A stretch of 64,000 nt of DNA from Streptomyces sp. NBC_00569 (GTDB lineage: Bacteria; Actinomycetota; Actinomycetes; Streptomycetales; Streptomycetaceae): assembly GCF_036345255.1 (NCBI RefSeq), contig NZ_CP107783.1, positions 9,789,001 through 9,853,000 on the forward strand. Reading direction: 5' to 3'. Positions 50,736 through 59,851 of the stretch are shown in pieces. The notes beneath the pieces are model-generated. The model was not told where the DNA came from, searched no databases, and was given only the letters and a program-made list of their open reading frames with translations. Within the stretch, counting starts at the first letter, position 1. Each line of letters begins with the position of its first letter. The position numbers and the translations under genes were made by a program.

Positions 50736-51440
50736 CTACCAGGAGGCGCCGAAGGCGGTCCTCAGTTCGGCGATGGCGTCGTCGGTCAGGGGCTCGGGCC
50801 GGCGGCCGGTCGTCAGCCACAGGCGTGCGGTCTCCTCCAGCTCTTCGAGGACGGCCAGTGCGGACGCGGCGTCGGGGCCCCAGACGACGGGGCCGAGCCG
50901 GTCGAGCAGCACCGCCCGGACAGGAGTGCCGTTCGCCGCACGGGAGTTGATCCGTTCGGTGACCAGATCGGCGACGCGCGGGTCACCGGGCCGGTGGTAG
51001 GGGACCAGCGGGACGTGACCCACCTTCATCACGTAGTACGGGGTGAGAGGAGGGAGCACGTCGTCCTGCTGCCACACCCCGGCCAGCGTCAGCGCGACCA
51101 GGTGCGTGGAGTGGGTGTGGATGACGAACCGGGCGGTGGGGTCGGCCGCGTAGATGCGCCGGTGCAGGGTGAGCGTCTTGCTGGCACGGTCGCCCGCGAT
51201 CTGCTCGCCGTCGCCGTCGACCTGGGCGAGCCGGGCGGCGTCGAGGAAGCCGAGGGCCGCATCGGTCGGCGTGATCAGGTGGCCGTCGTCGAGCTTCGCG
51301 CTGATGTTGCCGGCGCTGGCGTGGACGTAGCCGCGGGCGAACAGGCTGGTGCCGACGCGGACGATCTCGGCGCGTGCGCGGTCGGCGGCCGTGTCGATGC
51401 CGCCAGTCCCGCGGTCCGGCGTGTCGCGGTCCTGTGTCAC
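50736..51440 (-). CDS. otnC: 3-oxo-tetronate 4-phosphate decarboxylase (class II aldolase family)
   Basis: A 234-residue class II aldolase/adducin protein: HASAGNISAKLDDGHLITPT near the N terminus, zinc ligands in FVIHTHSTHLVALT (HTHSTH), and a third His in the PLVPYHRPGD strand. In this operon it matches OtnC, which turns 3-oxo-tetronate 4-phosphate into dihydroxyacetone phosphate and CO2. GTG 51440 overlaps the otnK stop by GTGA. Confidence 0.87.
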   Translation of the reverse strand: MTQDRDTPDRGTGGIDTAADRARAEIVRVGTSLFARGYVHASAGNISAKLDDGHLITPTDAALGFLDAARLAQVDGDGEQIAGDRASKTLTLHRRIYAADPTARFVIHTHSTHLVALTLAGVWQQDDVLPPLTPYYVMKVGHVPLVPYHRPGDPRVADLVTERINSRAANGTPVRAVLLDRLGPVVWGPDAASALAVLEELEETARLWLTTGRRPEPLTDDAIAELRTAFGASW

Positions 51441-52717
51441 TCGGACTCCCCGGTCAGGACGGCGAAGGCTGCGGTGAAGAAGTCCGGGCCACCGAAGTTG
51501 CCCGACTTGAGCGTGATGTGGAGGGTGTCGCCGCCGGGCAGCGGTGCCGCGCACCACGGCACACCCGGGTCGATCTGCCCACCGATGCGCAGGCCCGTGA
51601 GGCCGAGCGCCTGTACGACGGCGCCGGAGGTCTCGCCGCCCGCGACCACGAGCTGCCGTACGCCGCGCCGGACGAGCCCCTGGGCGACGCGGGCGAGCGT
51701 TTGCTCCACCAGCTCACCCGCCTCGGCGGCGCCGAGCTGCCCCTGCACCGAGCGGACCGCGTCGGGCGACTCGGTCGAGTAGACGAGCACGGGCCCGTCG
51801 GCGAGGTGCTTGTCGGCGAAGGCGAGCGCCTGGGCGGCGACGTCCTCGCCGGCGGCGATCCGCAGGGGGTCTACGCTGAACGCGGGGCGGCCGGTGCTGA
51901 GGAACTCCCGTACCTGGCCGTTCGTGGCGGCGGACACGGAACCGGCGACGATGGCCTGCCGGCCGCCGGCAGGCGGCAGCTGGGCGGCGGCCGAGGACGG
52001 TTCGAAACCCCAGTTCGCGGGCAGCCCGATCGCCAGGCCCGAACCGGCGGTCACCAGCGGCAGGTCCTTGACCGCCGCACCGAGCCGTACGAGATCGTCA
52101 TTGGACACGGCGTCGACGATCGCGGCGCCGACCCCCTGCGACCGCAGCTGCGCGATCCGGGCCCGGACCGCGTCAGCGCCTTGTGCCACCACCTTGTGGT
52201 CGACGAGGCCGATGGGCCGCGTCGTCTGCGCGTCGAGCACGGACACCAGATTGGAGTCCGTCATCGGCGTGAGCGGGTGGTGGCGCATGCCGGACTCGGC
52301 GAGCAGGACGTCGCCGACGAACAGGTGCCCCTTGAAGACGGTGCGCCCGTTGTCGGGGAACGCGGGCGTCGCCACGGTGAAGTCGGTGCCGAGCGCGTCC
52401 ATCAGGGCCTCGGTGACCTGGCCGATGTTGCCGGCCGGCGTCGAGTCGAAGGTGGAGCAGTACTTGAAGTAGATCTGCTCGGCGCCCGCGGCGCGCAGCC
52501 ACTCAAGGGCGCGAAGGGACTCCTCGACGGCCTCGGCCGCCGGGACCGTACGCGACTTGAGGGCGATGACCACCGCGTCCGCGTCGGCCGCGGGATCAGT
52601 GCCCCCGGCCGGTACGTCGATCAGCTGGACCACGCGCATGCCCGCGCGCACCAGGTTGTTGGCCAGGTCGGTGGCGCCGGTGAAGTCGTCGGCGATGCAC
52701 CCGAGGCGGACGCTCAC
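51437..52717 (-). CDS. otnK: 3-oxo-tetronate kinase (four-carbon acid sugar kinase, DUF1537)
   Basis: A 426-residue kinase of the DUF1537 family. The N-terminal domain has LGCIADDFTGATDLANNLVR and the YFKYCSTFDSTPAGNIG substrate loop; the C-terminal nucleotide-binding domain has RRGVRQLVVAGGETSGAVVQ and GVPWCAAPLP. It phosphorylates 3-oxo-tetronate at O4. It is the second gene of the operon, one base after ltnD. Confidence 0.92.
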   Translation of the reverse strand: MSVRLGCIADDFTGATDLANNLVRAGMRVVQLIDVPAGGTDPAADADAVVIALKSRTVPAAEAVEESLRALEWLRAAGAEQIYFKYCSTFDSTPAGNIGQVTEALMDALGTDFTVATPAFPDNGRTVFKGHLFVGDVLLAESGMRHHPLTPMTDSNLVSVLDAQTTRPIGLVDHKVVAQGADAVRARIAQLRSQGVGAAIVDAVSNDDLVRLGAAVKDLPLVTAGSGLAIGLPANWGFEPSSAAAQLPPAGGRQAIVAGSVSAATNGQVREFLSTGRPAFSVDPLRIAAGEDVAAQALAFADKHLADGPVLVYSTESPDAVRSVQGQLGAAEAGELVEQTLARVAQGLVRRGVRQLVVAGGETSGAVVQALGLTGLRIGGQIDPGVPWCAAPLPGGDTLHITLKSGNFGGPDFFTAAFAVLTGESE

Positions 52718-52718
52718 G

Positions 52719-53669
52719 TCAGTCCTCCTTCTTGGGCTGGTCGGTCGGCTGGGGCTGGTTCACGGGCTGCGGCAGGTCGATGCCGGGGAAGATCTTGATG
52801 ACCGCACTGTCGTCCTCACCGCCGAGTCCGGAGGCGGACGCCTGCAGAAACATCTGGTGGGCGGTGGCGGACAGCGGCAGAGGGAACTTCTGCGGCCGGG
52901 CCGAATCCAGTACGAGTCCCAGGTCCTTGACGAAGATGTCGACGGCGGACAGTGGCGTGTAGTCGCCCGCCAGCACATGGGCCATACGGTTCTCGAACAT
53001 CCATGAGTTGCCGGCGCTGTGCGTGATGACCTCGTAGAGCGCCTCGGCCGGAACGCCGGCCTTGATCCCCAGAGCCATCGCCTCGGCCGCAGCGGCGATG
53101 TGCACGCCGGCGAGCAGCTGATTCACGATCTTGACCTTCGAGCCCAGCCCGGCGTGGTCGCCGAGACGGTACACGGTGGCGCTCATGGCCTCGAGTACCG
53201 GGTCGGCGACGGCGTACGCCGCGGCGCGGCCCGACGTCATCATCGTCAGCTCACCGGCGGCCGCGCGAACGGCGCCGCCGGAGATGGGCGCGTCCAGGTA
53301 GAGCACGCCCAACTCGTCCAGACGGCCCTCCAGCCCGGCGGACCAGTCCGGGTCGACCGTGGAGCACATCACGTAGACGGAACCGGGGCGCAGCCGCTCC
53401 GCCGCTCGGCCGTCGCCGAAGAGGACCGACTCGACCTGCGCCGCGTTGACCACGACGCCGATCAGGACGTCCACCTCCGCCGCCAGCTCGGCGGGGGAGG
53501 CGAACGCCGTCCCGCCGTCACGGGCGAACCCGGCGGCCACCTCCGGCCGCAGGTCGTGGACCCCCACGTCGTATCCGGCGTTGCGCAGGCTGCGGGCCAT
53601 GCCGAGGCCCATGGCCCCGAGCCCCACCACGCCCACACGCGCCCGCGTCGGCCGCTGCTGGTCGTTCAT
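52719..53669 (-). CDS. ltnD: L-threonate dehydrogenase (beta-hydroxyacid dehydrogenase family)
   Basis: A 316-residue NAD-dependent 3-hydroxyisobutyrate dehydrogenase-family protein: cofactor motif GVVGLGAMGLGMARSL, substrate motif YLDAPISGGAVRAAAGELTM, catalytic Lys in GSKVKIVNQLLAGVHIAAAA. In an operon with OtnI, OtnK and OtnC the family member is LtnD, oxidising L-threonate to 2-oxo-tetronate. ATG 53669 has GAGGG five bases upstream; ATG 53684 is a weaker choice. First gene of the operon. Confidence 0.85.
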   Translation of the reverse strand: MNDQQRPTRARVGVVGLGAMGLGMARSLRNAGYDVGVHDLRPEVAAGFARDGGTAFASPAELAAEVDVLIGVVVNAAQVESVLFGDGRAAERLRPGSVYVMCSTVDPDWSAGLEGRLDELGVLYLDAPISGGAVRAAAGELTMMTSGRAAAYAVADPVLEAMSATVYRLGDHAGLGSKVKIVNQLLAGVHIAAAAEAMALGIKAGVPAEALYEVITHSAGNSWMFENRMAHVLAGDYTPLSAVDIFVKDLGLVLDSARPQKFPLPLSATAHQMFLQASASGLGGEDDSAVIKIFPGIDLPQPVNQPQPTDQPKKED

Positions 53670-53741
53670 GTCCGCCCTCGTCATCGTTGACTCGTCGACT
53701 CGTACGTGTCGATGTGCTGCTCCAGTCACGAGCAGCGATCG

Positions 53742-53756
53742 GGTCATATGATGACC
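53742..53756. promoter_or_regulatory. Candidate GntR operator of the threonate/erythronate operon
   Basis: GGTCAT-ATG-ATGACC, perfect 6-bp arms, about 73 bases upstream of ltnD and directed at no other gene nearby. The GntR protein at the end of the operon is the expected binder. Nothing else is recognisable in 53670-54000 except promoter-like AT-richer patches. Confidence 0.5.
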
Positions 53757-54026
53757 TGCGGATGTCGCGAAGCACAAAGTGATGCCCGTCACATCCGCGG
53801 CGCCGCCCCTGTCCCTGCCGGCACCGGCTTCGGTGCCCGGTCTGCATTGCGGCGGTCGCTCCGCGGTGTGCTGCTCCTGGAGCCGGCCCGAGCCGGAAAC
53901 TCCCCTCATTCATGTGAGGGCGGATTCAAGAAATGCGACAGCGCGTGTTTCGCGGCTTCGGCGGGCATCGCCGCCTCGCCCTGAACCGAACGATGACGGG
54001 CGCGGCACTCAGTCAGGTCGGATAGG

Positions 54027-54048
54027 CTAGGTAGACTGACCTACCTAG
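54027..54048. promoter_or_regulatory. TetR operator palindrome CTAGGTAG-N6-CTACCTAG
   Basis: Perfect 8-bp arms around ACTGAC, ending 11 bases before the TetR start at 54060. The position implies autorepression of the TetR/exporter pair. Confidence 0.75.
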
Positions 54049-54059
54049 TTTGGATTGTG

Positions 54060-54668
54060 ATGAGTAAGACCGATACCGATACGGGCGTGACGGGGCGTGT
54101 GCGGCGGCCGGCCCGGGAACGGCTCCTGGAGGCGGCGGCCCGGCGCTTCTACGCCGATGGTGTGGCGGCGACCGGCATCGACACGATCACCGCCGAGGCC
54201 GGCGTGGCGAAGATGAGCCTGTACAACAACTTCTCCTCCAAAGCCGACCTGGTCCGGGCCTACCTGGACGCCCGGCACGAGGAGTGGCTCGACCTGTACC
54301 GGGCACGCCTGGAGCAGGCCGACGGCCCGCGTGAGGGAGTGCTGGCGGTCTTCGACGCCTACGGCGATCACGCAGCTTTCGCGTACGAGCACGGCTTCCG
54401 CGGGTGCGGGCTACTGAACGCCGCCGCCGAACTGCCTGCCGGCGACGAGGGCCGGGCCGTGGTCCGCGCCCACAAGGAACAGGTCGAGCGCCTGATCGCC
54501 GACCACCTGGAGCAACTGCTGCCCGGCCGGCCCGACGAGGCCCGAGCGACGGCCGAGCATCTCTCCTTCCTGCTGGAAGGCGCCATGGCCCGCGCCGGCC
54601 TGGAGGGCGACGGCGAGCGGGTCCAGCACGCCCGCTCGATGGCCGCGGCCCTGCTGGACCGGCTGTGA
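54060..54668 (+). CDS. TetR-family regulator
   Basis: A 202-residue regulator: HTH in ARRFYADGVAATGIDTITAE, AGVAKMSLYNNFSSKADLVR, then a helical domain with GFRGCGLLNAAAELP typical of the AcrR/YbiH-like subgroup controlling efflux. ATG 54060 (GTG 54057 adjacent) has no clear ribosome site, so the mRNA may have a very short leader. A perfect palindrome lies just upstream. It is coupled by GTGA to the exporter that it presumably controls. Confidence 0.9.
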   Translation: MSKTDTDTGVTGRVRRPARERLLEAAARRFYADGVAATGIDTITAEAGVAKMSLYNNFSSKADLVRAYLDARHEEWLDLYRARLEQADGPREGVLAVFDAYGDHAAFAYEHGFRGCGLLNAAAELPAGDEGRAVVRAHKEQVERLIADHLEQLLPGRPDEARATAEHLSFLLEGAMARAGLEGDGERVQHARSMAAALLDRL

Positions 54669-55696
54669 AGGGCACCGGCCGCGGCCGGTCCGCAGGCACG
54701 GGAGCCCTGTGTGTGCTGGCCGCCTCCGTGCTGTGGGGCACGACCGGCACGGCCGCCACCTTCGCCCCGGACGTGGGACCGCTCGCCATCGGGGCCGTCG
54801 CGATGGGCCTCGGAGGTCTCCTCCAGGCCCTGATCGCCGCCCCGCAGATCCGCCGTCACACGTCCCGCTTGCGTGACCGGCGCGGCACGGTCCTGCTCGG
54901 CGCCGTCTCGGTGGCTGTCTACCCCCTGGCGTTCTACACCTCCATGCACCTGGCCGGAGTCGCCGTCGGCACCGTCGTCTCGATCGGCACCGCCCCGCTG
55001 GCATCGTCCCTGATCGAGCGCGTCGTGGACGGCCGCCGGCTCACCCGCCGCTGGATGCTGGCCGCCGCACTCGGCCTGCTCGGCACCGCCCTGCTGTGCG
55101 TCGCCGAAGCCGCCCACGCCACCGACGGCACAGGCCGCACCTCCATGGCCGGCACGCTGCTGGGCATCGGCCTCGGCCTGGTCGCCGCCGCCACGTACGC
55201 CCTCTACTCCTGGGCCGCACACCGGCTCATCACCCGCCAGATCCCTTCCCGGGCCGCGATGGGCGCCGTCTTCGGACTGGGCGGACTGCTCCTGGTGCCT
55301 GTCCTCCTCGCCACCGGTGCCCCGCTCCTCGCCTCCTGGTCCAACGCGTCCGTCGGCGCCTACATGGCGCTCGTCCCGATGCTCGCCGGGTACGTCCTGT
55401 TCGGCTGGGGCCTCGCCCACGTACCCGCCAGCACCGCCACCACCCTGTCCCTGCTCGAACCGGCCGTCGCCGCCGTCCTCGCCGTCCTGGTCGTCGGCGA
55501 ACTCCTGCCCGCGGCCGGCTGGATGGGCATCGCCCTCGTCATCGCCTGCCTCGCCGTCCTCACCACCCCCACACCCACCCGCCACCCACGCGGACAGGTG
55601 CGGAACAACTCTGTGGACCACGACAGCGGCCCTCCCGGGAAGGCAGTAGGCGCTGTACCAGCCACCTCTGGTGAACACCGGACACGACACAGCTGA
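54665..55696 (+). CDS. EamA-family drug/metabolite exporter
   Basis: A 343-residue DMT transporter with two EamA repeats and about ten membrane segments (GALCVLAASVLWGTTGTAAT, ASTATTLSLLEPAVAAVLAV). The tail after the last segment is proline/arginine-rich and ends at 55696. GTG 54665 overlaps the TetR stop by GTGA. Substrate unknown; TetR linkage suggests a drug or metabolite exported on induction. Confidence 0.9.
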   Translation: MKGTGRGRSAGTGALCVLAASVLWGTTGTAATFAPDVGPLAIGAVAMGLGGLLQALIAAPQIRRHTSRLRDRRGTVLLGAVSVAVYPLAFYTSMHLAGVAVGTVVSIGTAPLASSLIERVVDGRRLTRRWMLAAALGLLGTALLCVAEAAHATDGTGRTSMAGTLLGIGLGLVAAATYALYSWAAHRLITRQIPSRAAMGAVFGLGGLLLVPVLLATGAPLLASWSNASVGAYMALVPMLAGYVLFGWGLAHVPASTATTLSLLEPAVAAVLAVLVVGELLPAAGWMGIALVIACLAVLTTPTPTRHPRGQVRNNSVDHDSGPPGKAVGAVPATSGEHRTRHS

Positions 55697-55842
55697 TGCC
55701 CCGCCCGAAGCCATGAACAGGCGCTGTCCGCAATCGGGTTCGGGCTCACCCCCCGGCCGTCCTCGCGGCGATCCGGAACACGACCGCGATGGAGCTCGAC
55801 CACACGCAGGTCCGACCGGAACACCTCACCGGCAGGTGACCG

Positions 55843-56283
55843 TCATGCCCTCCTCAGCAGCCCGTTGACCGCCCGCCCGAACACCGCGCGTGCCACCCGC
55901 GCCAGGAGCGGGTCGAAGAGCGAGGGCAGCCACCGCAGCCGCAGCTCCTCCCGCCACAGCACGCGGGTACGGCCACCGGGGCCGGGCCGTACCTCCAGCT
56001 CGGCGTGGCCGAGGACGAACCGCCCACGCTTCTCCAGGCGGACCCGGCCCGGCTGCCCGTCCACCGGCGGGCACCAGACGGTGACCTCCATCGGGTCGTC
56101 GAAGGCGAGCGGCCCGATGCCGGAGCGGGCCACGAAACGTGTGCCCACCCGGTTCGGCGGGTCCGTGACCAAGGTGACGCGGGTCAGCGGGACCATGCCG
56201 GCGTGCCGGGGCCACTCGGTGAGCCGGCGCCACGCCTCGTCGATCGGGAGCGGCGCCGTGCGCTGCAGCAGGAAGTCGACCAC
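55843..56283 (-). CDS. SRPBCC-family protein
   Basis: A 146-residue START-like hydrophobic-cavity protein: VDFLLQRTAPLPIDEAWRRL, TEWPRHAGMVPLTRVTLV, and the C-terminal helix LFDPLLARVARAVFGRAVNG. Proteins of this type bind or transform small hydrophobic molecules. It diverges from the CapA gene with about 90 bases between; no operon partner. Confidence 0.82.
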   Translation of the reverse strand: MVDFLLQRTAPLPIDEAWRRLTEWPRHAGMVPLTRVTLVTDPPNRVGTRFVARSGIGPLAFDDPMEVTVWCPPVDGQPGRVRLEKRGRFVLGHAELEVRPGPGGRTRVLWREELRLRWLPSLFDPLLARVARAVFGRAVNGLLRRA

Positions 56284-56376
56284 GGGACGATCTTAAGGAG
56301 CGACAGCCCGGGGACGGACCCGCTCCCCGGTCTTACGCTGAGAAGGCAGCCGGGTTCTGAGAAGAGGTGGTTCCCG

Positions 56377-57378
56377 GTGCCCGTGACGCTGGCCCTGGCC
56401 GGTGACACCATGCTCGGCCGGGCGGTCGCCGAGAGGACGGTCCGCCGCGGCCCCGGAGGGCTCTTCGCGCCCGGGCTGGTGGAGGTGGCCGCCGAGGCGG
56501 ACGCCGTCCTGCTCAACCTGGAGTGCTGTATCTCCGCACGCGGCGAGCCCACCACCGCCGTCCCGGGCAAGCCGTTCTTCTTCCGGGCGCCGCCACGCGC
56601 CGTCGAGGCACTCAACGACCTCGGGGTCACCGCGGTGACGCTGGCCAACAACCACGCCTTGGACTACGGTCCCCAGGCGCTGCTGGACACCCTCGCGCTC
56701 CTGGAGGCGGCCGGGATCCGCGCGGTGGGCGCCGGCCCCGGCCAGGCTGAGGCACGCGCCCCCGAGGTGCTCACCGTGGGCGGACGGCGGATCGGGCTGC
56801 TCGGTCTCTGTGACCACCCCGAGGAGTACGCGGCCGGACCGGACACACCCGGCGTCGCCTACGCCGATCTGTGGAGCGGCGTGGTGCCGGAGTGGGTGGT
56901 CGCGTCCGTCCGCGAGCTGCGCCGGCGCACCGACGCCGTCCTGGTCGAGGTGCACTGGGGCCCCAACATGGAAGCCCTGCCCCGTACGCACGTGAGGCAG
57001 GCGGCACCGGTGCTGCTTCAGGCCGGCGCGACGCTGGTGGTGGGCCACTCCGCGCACGTCTTCCAGGGGATGGCCCCGCAGGTCCTGTTCGACCTGGGCG
57101 ACTTCATCGACGACTACGCCGTCGACCCGGAACTCCGCAATGACCTGGGACTGCTGTTCTTGGTCGAGCTGGACGAGCACGGACCCGGTCGGATCGAGGC
57201 GGTGCCGATAGCCCTGGAGTACTGCCACACCCGGCTCGCCCGCCCCGCCGAGTACCGCTGGATCCGCGAGCGACTGGCCCGGGCCTGCGCCGAGTTCGGC
57301 ACCGAGGTCACCGACGAGGGCCGCCGGCTGGCCGTACGGACGAGCAGCGACGCGCCCTGCCCGCGGAACGCGGGCTGA
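56377..57378 (+). CDS. CapA-family (PGA_cap) metallophosphoesterase-like protein
   Basis: A 333-residue protein of the CapA/PgsA fold: metal motif LALAGDTMLGRAV, then LLNLECCIS, VTLANNHALDYG, VEVHWGPNMEALPR and VVGHSAHVFQGM, all in the usual order. Start GTG 56377 follows GAAGAGG; there is no signal peptide or anchor, unlike CapA of Bacillus, so it is cytoplasmic. CapA is tied to poly-gamma-glutamate synthesis in Bacillus, but no capB/capC genes are here, so that role is not supported. Confidence 0.85.
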   Translation: MPVTLALAGDTMLGRAVAERTVRRGPGGLFAPGLVEVAAEADAVLLNLECCISARGEPTTAVPGKPFFFRAPPRAVEALNDLGVTAVTLANNHALDYGPQALLDTLALLEAAGIRAVGAGPGQAEARAPEVLTVGGRRIGLLGLCDHPEEYAAGPDTPGVAYADLWSGVVPEWVVASVRELRRRTDAVLVEVHWGPNMEALPRTHVRQAAPVLLQAGATLVVGHSAHVFQGMAPQVLFDLGDFIDDYAVDPELRNDLGLLFLVELDEHGPGRIEAVPIALEYCHTRLARPAEYRWIRERLARACAEFGTEVTDEGRRLAVRTSSDAPCPRNAG

Positions 57379-57741
57379 GGAGGCGGCCGGTCGACGCCCC
57401 GGCCTTCGCGAACACACCATGACCGGCTCTGCCCGGATCCGCGGGCCGAACACGGAACCCGTCCCGGTCGTACCGCTTTCCCGCTCCCGCTCGCGGGCTT
57501 CCTCGCCGGCCGAGACCCGCGGCCCGCAGCTGTTTTGGGCGGCACGCGCTCGTGCCTCCGGCAGACGGAACAGGTCGCCATGCCCCTGCAGCTGGTCGTC
57601 AATACGGTGTAGGGCAACGACCTCACCACGGCGAGGGGCGAGAGACCTCGCCGCGGTGTTCCATGCTCTGCCTGGTTCCTGCCCTTTTACTGCACACGGG
57701 CCGGAAGCAAGCCGTCAACGTTGTTCACGTGTGAACGACCA
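57379..57741. other. 363-base convergent gap without a gene
   Basis: Lies between the CapA stop and the convergent aldehyde dehydrogenase stop (57742). The only structure seen is GTTCAC-GT-GTGAAC at 57723-57736, close to the dehydrogenase stop, possibly a short terminator stem. No coding pattern. Confidence 0.45.
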
Positions 57742-59076
57742 CTAGGCGACGGTGCGGATGAGCTTCTTGTTGACGAATTCCTCGATTCCCGGCCGGCCCA
57801 GTTCCCGGCCGTATCCGGAGCGCTTGATGCCGCCGAAAGGCAGCTCGGCTCCCTCGGCGCCGACCCCGTTGATGAAGACCATGCCGGCCTCGATGCGGTC
57901 GGCGACGCGCGTGGCCTGTGCGGGATCCGTCGTGAAGACGTACGAGCCCAGGCCGTAGGGGGTGTCGTTGGCGATCCGCAAGGCGTCTTCCTCGTCGGCC
58001 GCCTGGAAGATCATGGCGACCGGGCCGAAAAGCTCCTGGCGAGCCGTGGCGTGGTCGGTGGTGAGGCCGGTGAGAACTCCGGCCGGGAAGTAGGCGCCGC
58101 TGCGTTCGCCCGCGGTGTGCAGCGTCGCGCCTTCCGCTACGGCGGCGTCCACCTGACGTGCGAGGGTGTCGGCCGCCGCGACCGAGGACAACGGAGCGCC
58201 GGATTGGCGGGCGAGGAGCCCAGCGGTGAACTTCTCCGTGAACGTGTCGTAGAGATCGGAGATGACGACGAACCGCTTGGCGGCGTTGCAGGCCTGGCCG
58301 GTGTTGTCGAGACGGGCGGCGACGGCCGCCTCCACGACGGCGTCGAGGTCGTCGGTGGACAGCACGATGAACGGGTCGGAGCCGCCGAGTTCGAGTACGG
58401 CCTTCTTGAGGTGCCGTCCGGCGATCTCGGCGACGGCGGCGCCGGCCCGTTCCGAGCCGGTGAGGGACACGCCCTGGACGCGTGGGTCGGCTATCACCTG
58501 GGCGATCTGCTCGTTGGTGGCGTAGACGTTGACATACGCGCCGACGGGGAAGCCTGCCTCAGCGCACAGGCGCTCGAGCAGGGCCGCGGTGGCGGGGCAC
58601 TGCGGGGCGTGCTTGAGGACGATGGTGTTGCCCAGGGCGAGGTTCGGGGCAGCGAACCTCGCGACCTGATAGGCGGGGAAGTTCCACGGCATGATGCCGA
58701 GCAGCACACCCACCGGGGCACGACGGACAACGGCGCGGCCGGGGCCGGAGGTGACGGTGAGCTCCTCGTCGGCAAGGAACTCCTCGGCGTGGTCGGCGTA
58801 GTAGTGGTAGATGTCGACGCAGAAGTCGATTTCGCCCTCCGCTTCCTCGAGCGGCTTGCCCATCTCCTTCACGATGTTCGTCGCCAGTTCGGCACGATGC
58901 TGGACATGCAGCTCGCCGAGGCGGCGAAGCAGCGCGGCGCGCTCGGCGACCGAGCTGCTGCGTCCCCACGCGGTGGCCGCGTGGGCGGCGTCGACGGCCG
59001 CGGTCATGTCGGCGTCGGTGGCGGTCGGGAAGGTCTGTGTGGTCTTGCCGGTGGACGGGTCGGTGATGGCGTACAT
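57742..59076 (-). CDS. Succinate-semialdehyde-type aldehyde dehydrogenase
   Basis: A 444-residue aldehyde dehydrogenase of the GabD1/Sad type, shorter than GabD of E. coli. Motifs: GIMPWNFPAYQVARFAAPNL, LKHAPQCPATAALLERL, SLTGSERAGAAVAEIAG, LELGGSDPFIVL, catalytic Cys in NTGQACNAAKRF, ELPFGGIKRSGYGREL. ATG 59076 has GGAG upstream. It is divergent from a TetR gene, with two large palindromes between, and so is probably its repressed target. Substrate unproven. Confidence 0.87.
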   Translation of the reverse strand: MYAITDPSTGKTTQTFPTATDADMTAAVDAAHAATAWGRSSSVAERAALLRRLGELHVQHRAELATNIVKEMGKPLEEAEGEIDFCVDIYHYYADHAEEFLADEELTVTSGPGRAVVRRAPVGVLLGIMPWNFPAYQVARFAAPNLALGNTIVLKHAPQCPATAALLERLCAEAGFPVGAYVNVYATNEQIAQVIADPRVQGVSLTGSERAGAAVAEIAGRHLKKAVLELGGSDPFIVLSTDDLDAVVEAAVAARLDNTGQACNAAKRFVVISDLYDTFTEKFTAGLLARQSGAPLSSVAAADTLARQVDAAVAEGATLHTAGERSGAYFPAGVLTGLTTDHATARQELFGPVAMIFQAADEEDALRIANDTPYGLGSYVFTTDPAQATRVADRIEAGMVFINGVGAEGAELPFGGIKRSGYGRELGRPGIEEFVNKKLIRTVA

Positions 59077-59158
59077 CAGGTCTCCAGGAGGGTTGGGGCG
59101 GCGGCATAGGGGCAGGCCTCGCGGCGACTGTGCTGCGAGGCCGGGGCGGTCTTCGGTA

Positions 59159-59199
59159 ATTGGCTGTACAGCCAATTGATCTTTTGGCTGCACAGCCAA
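59159..59199. promoter_or_regulatory. Two TetR operators, TTGGCTG-N2-CAGCCAA type
   Basis: An 18-bp perfect palindrome ATTGGCTGTACAGCCAAT (59159-59176) and a second copy TTGGCTGCACAGCCAA (59184-59199) with one central asymmetry. Centres are 24 bases apart. They lie between the aldehyde dehydrogenase and the TetR gene (start 59213). Confidence 0.85.
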
Positions 59200-59212
59200 T
59201 AGCATCGGCGTC

Positions 59213-59851
59213 ATGACGTCAAGGGGCCCTGGGAAGCAAGTTCGCAAGTCAGCGGCCGAGCGTCGCCGCGAGATCGTGGCAGCGGCCGCGGCGGTCGGGC
59301 TCCAGGAAGGGCTTGAGTGCGTCACCCGGCAGCGGATCGCCGACGCCCTGGGAGTCCAGCCCGGACTCATCCACCACTATTTCCCGGTGGTCGAAGAGCT
59401 CGTGGCCGAGGCGTTCACCAGCGCCACCACGGCGGAATTGAACGGCTTGTTGCCGGAGGCGGGTACCGAGCGCGAAAACGGCTGCCCTTTGCACATCCTC
59501 CAGCGCTTCTTCACCCTGACTTCGGGCACCGAGTTCGACAACATCAGCAAGCTCTGGCTCAACGCGCGGAACCTGTCGCGCTACCGACCCGTGCTCCACG
59601 ACCAGGTGGTGAACCAGGAACTGCGGTGGTGCGGCCGCATCGAAGAGATCATCACGCAAGGAGTGAGGGAGCAGGCGTTCCAGTGCTCCGATCCGTGGGC
59701 GGCTGCCGTGCGCATTCTCGCCGTGATCGACGGGATCAGCGCCTACATCAACACCAGCGCCGATCACCGCATGGCGCCCCTCACCGACCTGGCCCGCACC
59801 ATCGCAGAAGCTGAACTGCGACTGCCGTCCGGCACGCTGCGATCCTCCTGA
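59213..59851 (+). CDS. TetR-family regulator
   Basis: A 212-residue regulator: KSAAERRREIVAAAAAVGLQ, ECVTRQRIADALGVQPGLIH, HYFPVVEELVAEAF is the HTH, followed by a TetR ligand domain with TSGTEFDNISKLWLNARNLS. ATG 59213 lies 13 bases after the second palindrome. It should repress itself and the divergent aldehyde dehydrogenase. Confidence 0.9.
   Translation: MTSRGPGKQVRKSAAERRREIVAAAAAVGLQEGLECVTRQRIADALGVQPGLIHHYFPVVEELVAEAFTSATTAELNGLLPEAGTERENGCPLHILQRFFTLTSGTEFDNISKLWLNARNLSRYRPVLHDQVVNQELRWCGRIEEIITQGVREQAFQCSDPWAAAVRILAVIDGISAYINTSADHRMAPLTDLARTIAEAELRLPSGTLRSS

Noticed and set aside
49347..51782. 811-codon open frame on the + strand
   Set aside because: Antisense to the MFS, otnC and otnK genes; biased composition (Gly, Asp, Val, Arg, His) and no motif.
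56377..57378. Poly-gamma-glutamate capsule synthesis
   Set aside because: CapA-like protein is present, but no CapB or CapC partner and no membrane anchor are seen.
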